From Metallyticus violacea (Eukaryota; Arthropoda; Insecta; Mantodea; Metallyticidae), in the NCBI GenBank assembly GCA_030762175.1, contig CM060843.1, forward strand, positions 117,916,869-117,980,868: DNA of 64,000 bases. Reading direction: 5' to 3'. The notes beneath the pieces were generated by a model. The model was not told the DNA's origin. It saw only the letters and a program-made list of their open reading frames with translations, and ran no database searches. Made by a program: the position numbers and the translations under genes. Shown here piece by piece: positions 60,736-64,000 of this stretch; positions within the stretch are counted from its first letter, which is position 1, and each line of letters begins with the position of its first letter.

Positions 60736-60930
60736 TGATTTGGTTTATTTAAGGACGCTCTTTAACATCTCAAGTCATCATTCAATTCAGGGCATGAAAA
60801 GCTCAATAAATTATGCTCAGAGGCCTCTTCTTTCAGGCTTGAGGTACTTTTACATGCCGCACACGATACGGGACCCACGGCTTTATTACAACTCCATACT
60901 TAAAATTTTACGCCCGAAAAAATCTACCGA
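60736..60930 (-). mobile_element. SINE-B copy, head missing, internally deleted
   Basis: The minus strand has TTTTTTCGGGCGTAAAAT, GTAATAAAGCCGTGGGTCCC, GTGCGGCATGTAAAAGTACC, TCAAGCCTGAAAGAAGAGGC and GATGTTAAAGAGCGTCC, ending in TTAAATAAACCAAA. The tRNA head and part of the CTTCCTTCGGAAGG segment are lost. Confidence 0.93.
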
Positions 60931-60935
60931 CCGTG

Positions 60936-61348
60936 TGGGATGTGTAAAGATTACAGCTTTGAATGCTTTACGCAGTTATTTGTTTCGTATACGCCTAGTA
61001 ATAGCTATTTCTGCTATAGAATTATAATATAACTGAATTATTTTTTCTCAAAATGGTGATTAAATGTAATTTTTCACTAAAAATCTCTCAAAATACCTCA
61101 AATAATGTTAAAACGTTATTAACAGAAAAGGACTATATTCAGTATAATAACTGAATCCAAATTAAAGATGAAAAACTTTGAGAAGACCAGTTTAAATAAG
61201 ATCTTAAATCTTTTAGGTCAATTAAATGCGGATTTTGCTAAAAATAAGATTCTGCTTGCGTCTTCGAACGTATACGCCAAACTGAATATTCGTTAAGATA
61301 CGCGAATCTTGCTCCTATCAGCTGCAGACTCTTGTTTTATCGTACGAG
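60936..61348. other. AT-rich stretch, nothing recognised
   Basis: No motif or repeat seen. Confidence 0.55.
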
Positions 61349-61356
61349 TGGTACAT

Positions 61357-61645
61357 TTTTAAACATTGTTTTAAGCCCGTTTTTACTACCGAGGCACCAC
61401 AGGCGGTGGGCACTGGTGATACATTAAATGAAATATGACATATTGGGAAAGTATTTTTTTTAAGGAAGAAAAAATTCTAAACCTAAGTTAGGGCACCTCC
61501 CCGACATTTGCCATTTATGAGGACTGATGAAAACCTGAAAAAAAAAAACTCAGTCAGGGAGGACGGTCCTTGCAGGACTCGAACCCCAGATGTCCCACTA
61601 ACGAGTTTGCGCCTCAACGATCTCTGCGCCCCGTGGCGGTATGAA
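61357..61645 (-). mobile_element. SINE-A copy with 8-bp target-site duplication
   Basis: The minus-strand head is CCGCCACGGGGCGCAGAGATC (A-box region, mutated) with B box GGGGTTCGAGTCC, then CCTCCCTGACTGAG, CAGTCCTCATAAATGGCAAA, GGGGAGGTGCCC, GTGCCCACCGCCTG and GTAGTAAAAACGGGC. TGGTACAT lies at 61349-61356 and 61646-61653; with one mismatch the match extends three bases further 5' (GAG/GAA). An A-rich insertion (eleven A on the minus strand as T) has grown inside the CTGAGG segment. Confidence 0.95.
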
Positions 61646-61653
61646 TGGTACAT

Positions 61654-64000
61654 ACAATATATTATGCTTATGTATGGAGGGGAATATGAAGCTATAGCGA
61701 AGGACTAATATCACTTGTAAGCACTAAAAACACCTGTAACGCTTTATAAGTATCGACGACAGCTGCATTCATACTGAAGTAATATGAAAATCACAGCTTA
61801 TACATAAAACCTGATGCACATGGAGCGGAAGCTAAGCTACCATTTACGATCTGCCAGCTGTCGTGAAACGAACGATAAAACCATGAAACACCCGGTAGCT
61901 TATAGCGCGTGAAATGTGTAATCTAGTGTTTTGTCTAGAAATAGCCATAGTTTTTTAACTACTTATTGACACACGATGAAATTCAACAGATTCTCCTACT
62001 GAACTTTAAACTTGAACTGATGTTGCTTGAATTTAATAAATTATTGTCTGACAATGGTTAGGCTGTTTTCAACACATACATTTCTTTTAATTGGAGACGA
62101 AAATGCAAATATGTTAACAAAAATCATGACTTCCGAACACTACTAGTAAATTCGTTGCCATTAATATAACCTAGAAGCAAATGTCTGTGGTAAAAAGCGA
62201 GAAAACATTTCCACAGGTTTTAGTAAATGTTAATTTTAAATGATTACCGAGTATATAAGCAAGTAAGTTGGTAAATAACAAGCGTTTAGGAACATTCTAC
62301 CGGTAAACACGAAAGTTTGATTCATACTTAGTAACTAGGTGTACATTTTAGTGATTCTGAGGCTCAATGTACATGCATTTAATAAGCACAGTTTCGATGA
62401 TAATGATAATAACAACAATAATCCTGTTCAAAGAAATGGTATCATCTGCTAGATGACAAAGGGTCGATTGGTAGTTCAAATAAGATATTAACATTGGCCA
62501 TTCAGAGCTGATTTACACATCTTCAAATCATGTCCTTACCAAGCTGGGTAGAGCTCTTTACAGAATCGTCCTTTCGGAATATTTCTTAAGAAAGCTGTAA
62601 CTCGGAAATCCCGGATCTGCAGTAGGCCAGTGCACCGGGGAAACAAAAATACTGCACTTTAAATAAATCTGCCATGAACTATACAAAATGTAATATAGTA
62701 CAAGAAGCTACCTAGCTTGTGTAGTTTTGCTTAAACACACATGCACACGTGAAGGTAGAACTGGAATTATGTAGCTTTTATCCTCTACCTTAACAACTAA
62801 GCTTAAAGAAGTTGTCCCCTGTCACATAAAAAACGACGGTAAAAATGAAAGGAATATTTCAAGCTTATATATTGAAACAGGAAAAATACAAAAGAAAGCA
62901 ACACATTGCTTTCAGCATAACAAAACGCTCAATGTCTTATTTGATGTTGAGCTAAAAACTTGACGAGCATTCACTTTCAGCTAGGCTCTGAAAACGTCCT
63001 ATAACGACTTACCCCCACCCTGCTAATTGAAACAAAGGCCTTGCAGTGAGTTACTTCTATTAAAGCAGGGAATGTCGCACCGTAGCCGGTTTCTCGAGTT
63101 AGAAGGTCGTGGTACGCATTCTGCAGTCGTATTCACTGGCATAGTGAGCAATTCTGTTTTGTAAATTAGAATTTAATTATGTGTAAAAGTTTCTGTACAC
63201 TTTTTAATAAATACAATTTTCCTTGCCGGTTATTCGAAAATAAAAAAAATATTGAGATGGAAATTATGAACTCTCAGCGCTGAAAAACTGACACTTTTAT
63301 ACTTTGCAAAGTGTCACTCCACATTTAGGCCTGTTAGTGATGATGTCTTTCTTAAGCAACCCTCGCCAAAATCACCATAAATTTAAGTATGCCGTATTTT
63401 TATTAGTACGAAGCCCTACTATGTGATATAGTATCTCTCTACGTTCACCCGTTGCGCTGATGTCAAAAACAGTTGAAATCTAAACAAAGGGATGGTGCAT
63501 GTTAATAAATGTTTTGATTAGAGGTTATCCAATTATTGTAACTATAAAGGGAAAAGTTAGGATCAATGTGTTCCATTATTCAACAATGTGAGTTTTATAC
63601 TATTCCAACAATGAACTGAGTATAGCCCAGAGTAATAAGTAAAATAATGGCGAGTGTTTATGCTGCAAGCGACTTCATAGGAGCTGGAGAATTTCTCTTC
63701 ACAAATAAACTTCCTTATTGGTAACACAAAACTTGCGGCATAAAACTGTTAATATCATGAAATCAGAGAAAAGTTTACCAATAAAGAAATGAAAACGTTT
63801 TTGTACTGCCAACAAAATAAAAAGCGGAAATAAAGTAATATAAACATACGCTAATCTAACTTAATCACTTAACTATATATCATTACCTAATGAAACTAAT
63901 ATATCGTTCCTATTAGCCAATAGAACTGCAGATCATTGTTCATATTTACATTTTCTTTGTGTGTGCTATACTGCGTGATAGTAATATATACTTCATACGA
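61654..64000. other. AT-rich stretch, nothing recognised
   Basis: No exon, retroposon or long repeat seen to the end of the window. Short GATAAT/AACAAT strings lie at 62397-62423. Confidence 0.55.

Noticed and set aside
1..64000. CRISPR arrays, operons, phage or bacterial genes
   Set aside because: No regularly spaced direct repeats with unique spacers and no dense coding; the window is eukaryotic in every respect.

Overview
This window looks like gene-poor, AT-rich nuclear DNA from an animal, most likely an insect. I found no intact host gene, no rRNA gene, no convincing functional tRNA gene, no CRISPR array and no operon-like organisation. The repeat content (tRNA-derived SINEs, several Tc1/mariner relics, a hAT relic, a Harbinger-like relic, non-LTR retrotransposon relics, many microsatellites) fits a large arthropod genome. 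From memory, the two main SINE types resemble repeats of cockroaches and related Polyneoptera. That placement is an inference and I hold it loosely.

Layout. 1-12 kb: mostly unassigned AT-rich DNA with an AGT microsatellite, two SINE-D copies, a broken mariner transposase at about 5 kb (minus strand), a SINE-like repeat at 8 kb and a truncated SINE-B at 10 kb. 12.1-14.2 kb: a decayed LINE with recognisable reverse-transcriptase motifs. 14.8-16.1 kb: a 1.25-kb imperfect ACT-type trinucleotide array, the most conspicuous object in the window. 19-29 kb: a cluster of SINE-A and SINE-B copies, a CpG-rich patch at 25.0 kb, and two minus-strand LINE remnants (27.0-28.25 and 28.44-28.62 kb), the first lacking most of its reverse-transcriptase core. 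29-38 kb: largely unassigned, with one nearly full-length SINE-B carrying a 12-bp target-site duplication at 35.8 kb. 38.2-41.6 kb: a mariner-type relic abutting a third SINE type, then a hAT transposase relic. 42.5-45 kb: a SINE-A with target-site duplication and a 633-bp element with inverted ends and TTA flanks that carries a MADF-like remnant. 45-64 kb: microsatellites, a phase-perfect TTANN pentamer array next to an 88-bp-arm inverted repeat, another mariner remnant, and three more SINEs.

How the parts work together: nothing here works as a pathway. The SINEs would have depended on LINE machinery in trans, and the elements are dead or non-autonomous as judged by stops, frameshifts and truncations. 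The undescribed material most worth checking is the trinucleotide array with its higher-order structure, the inverted repeat and pentamer block at 54.5-55.0 kb, and the Harbinger-like derivative at 44.3 kb. I saw no evidence of a new multi-gene system.
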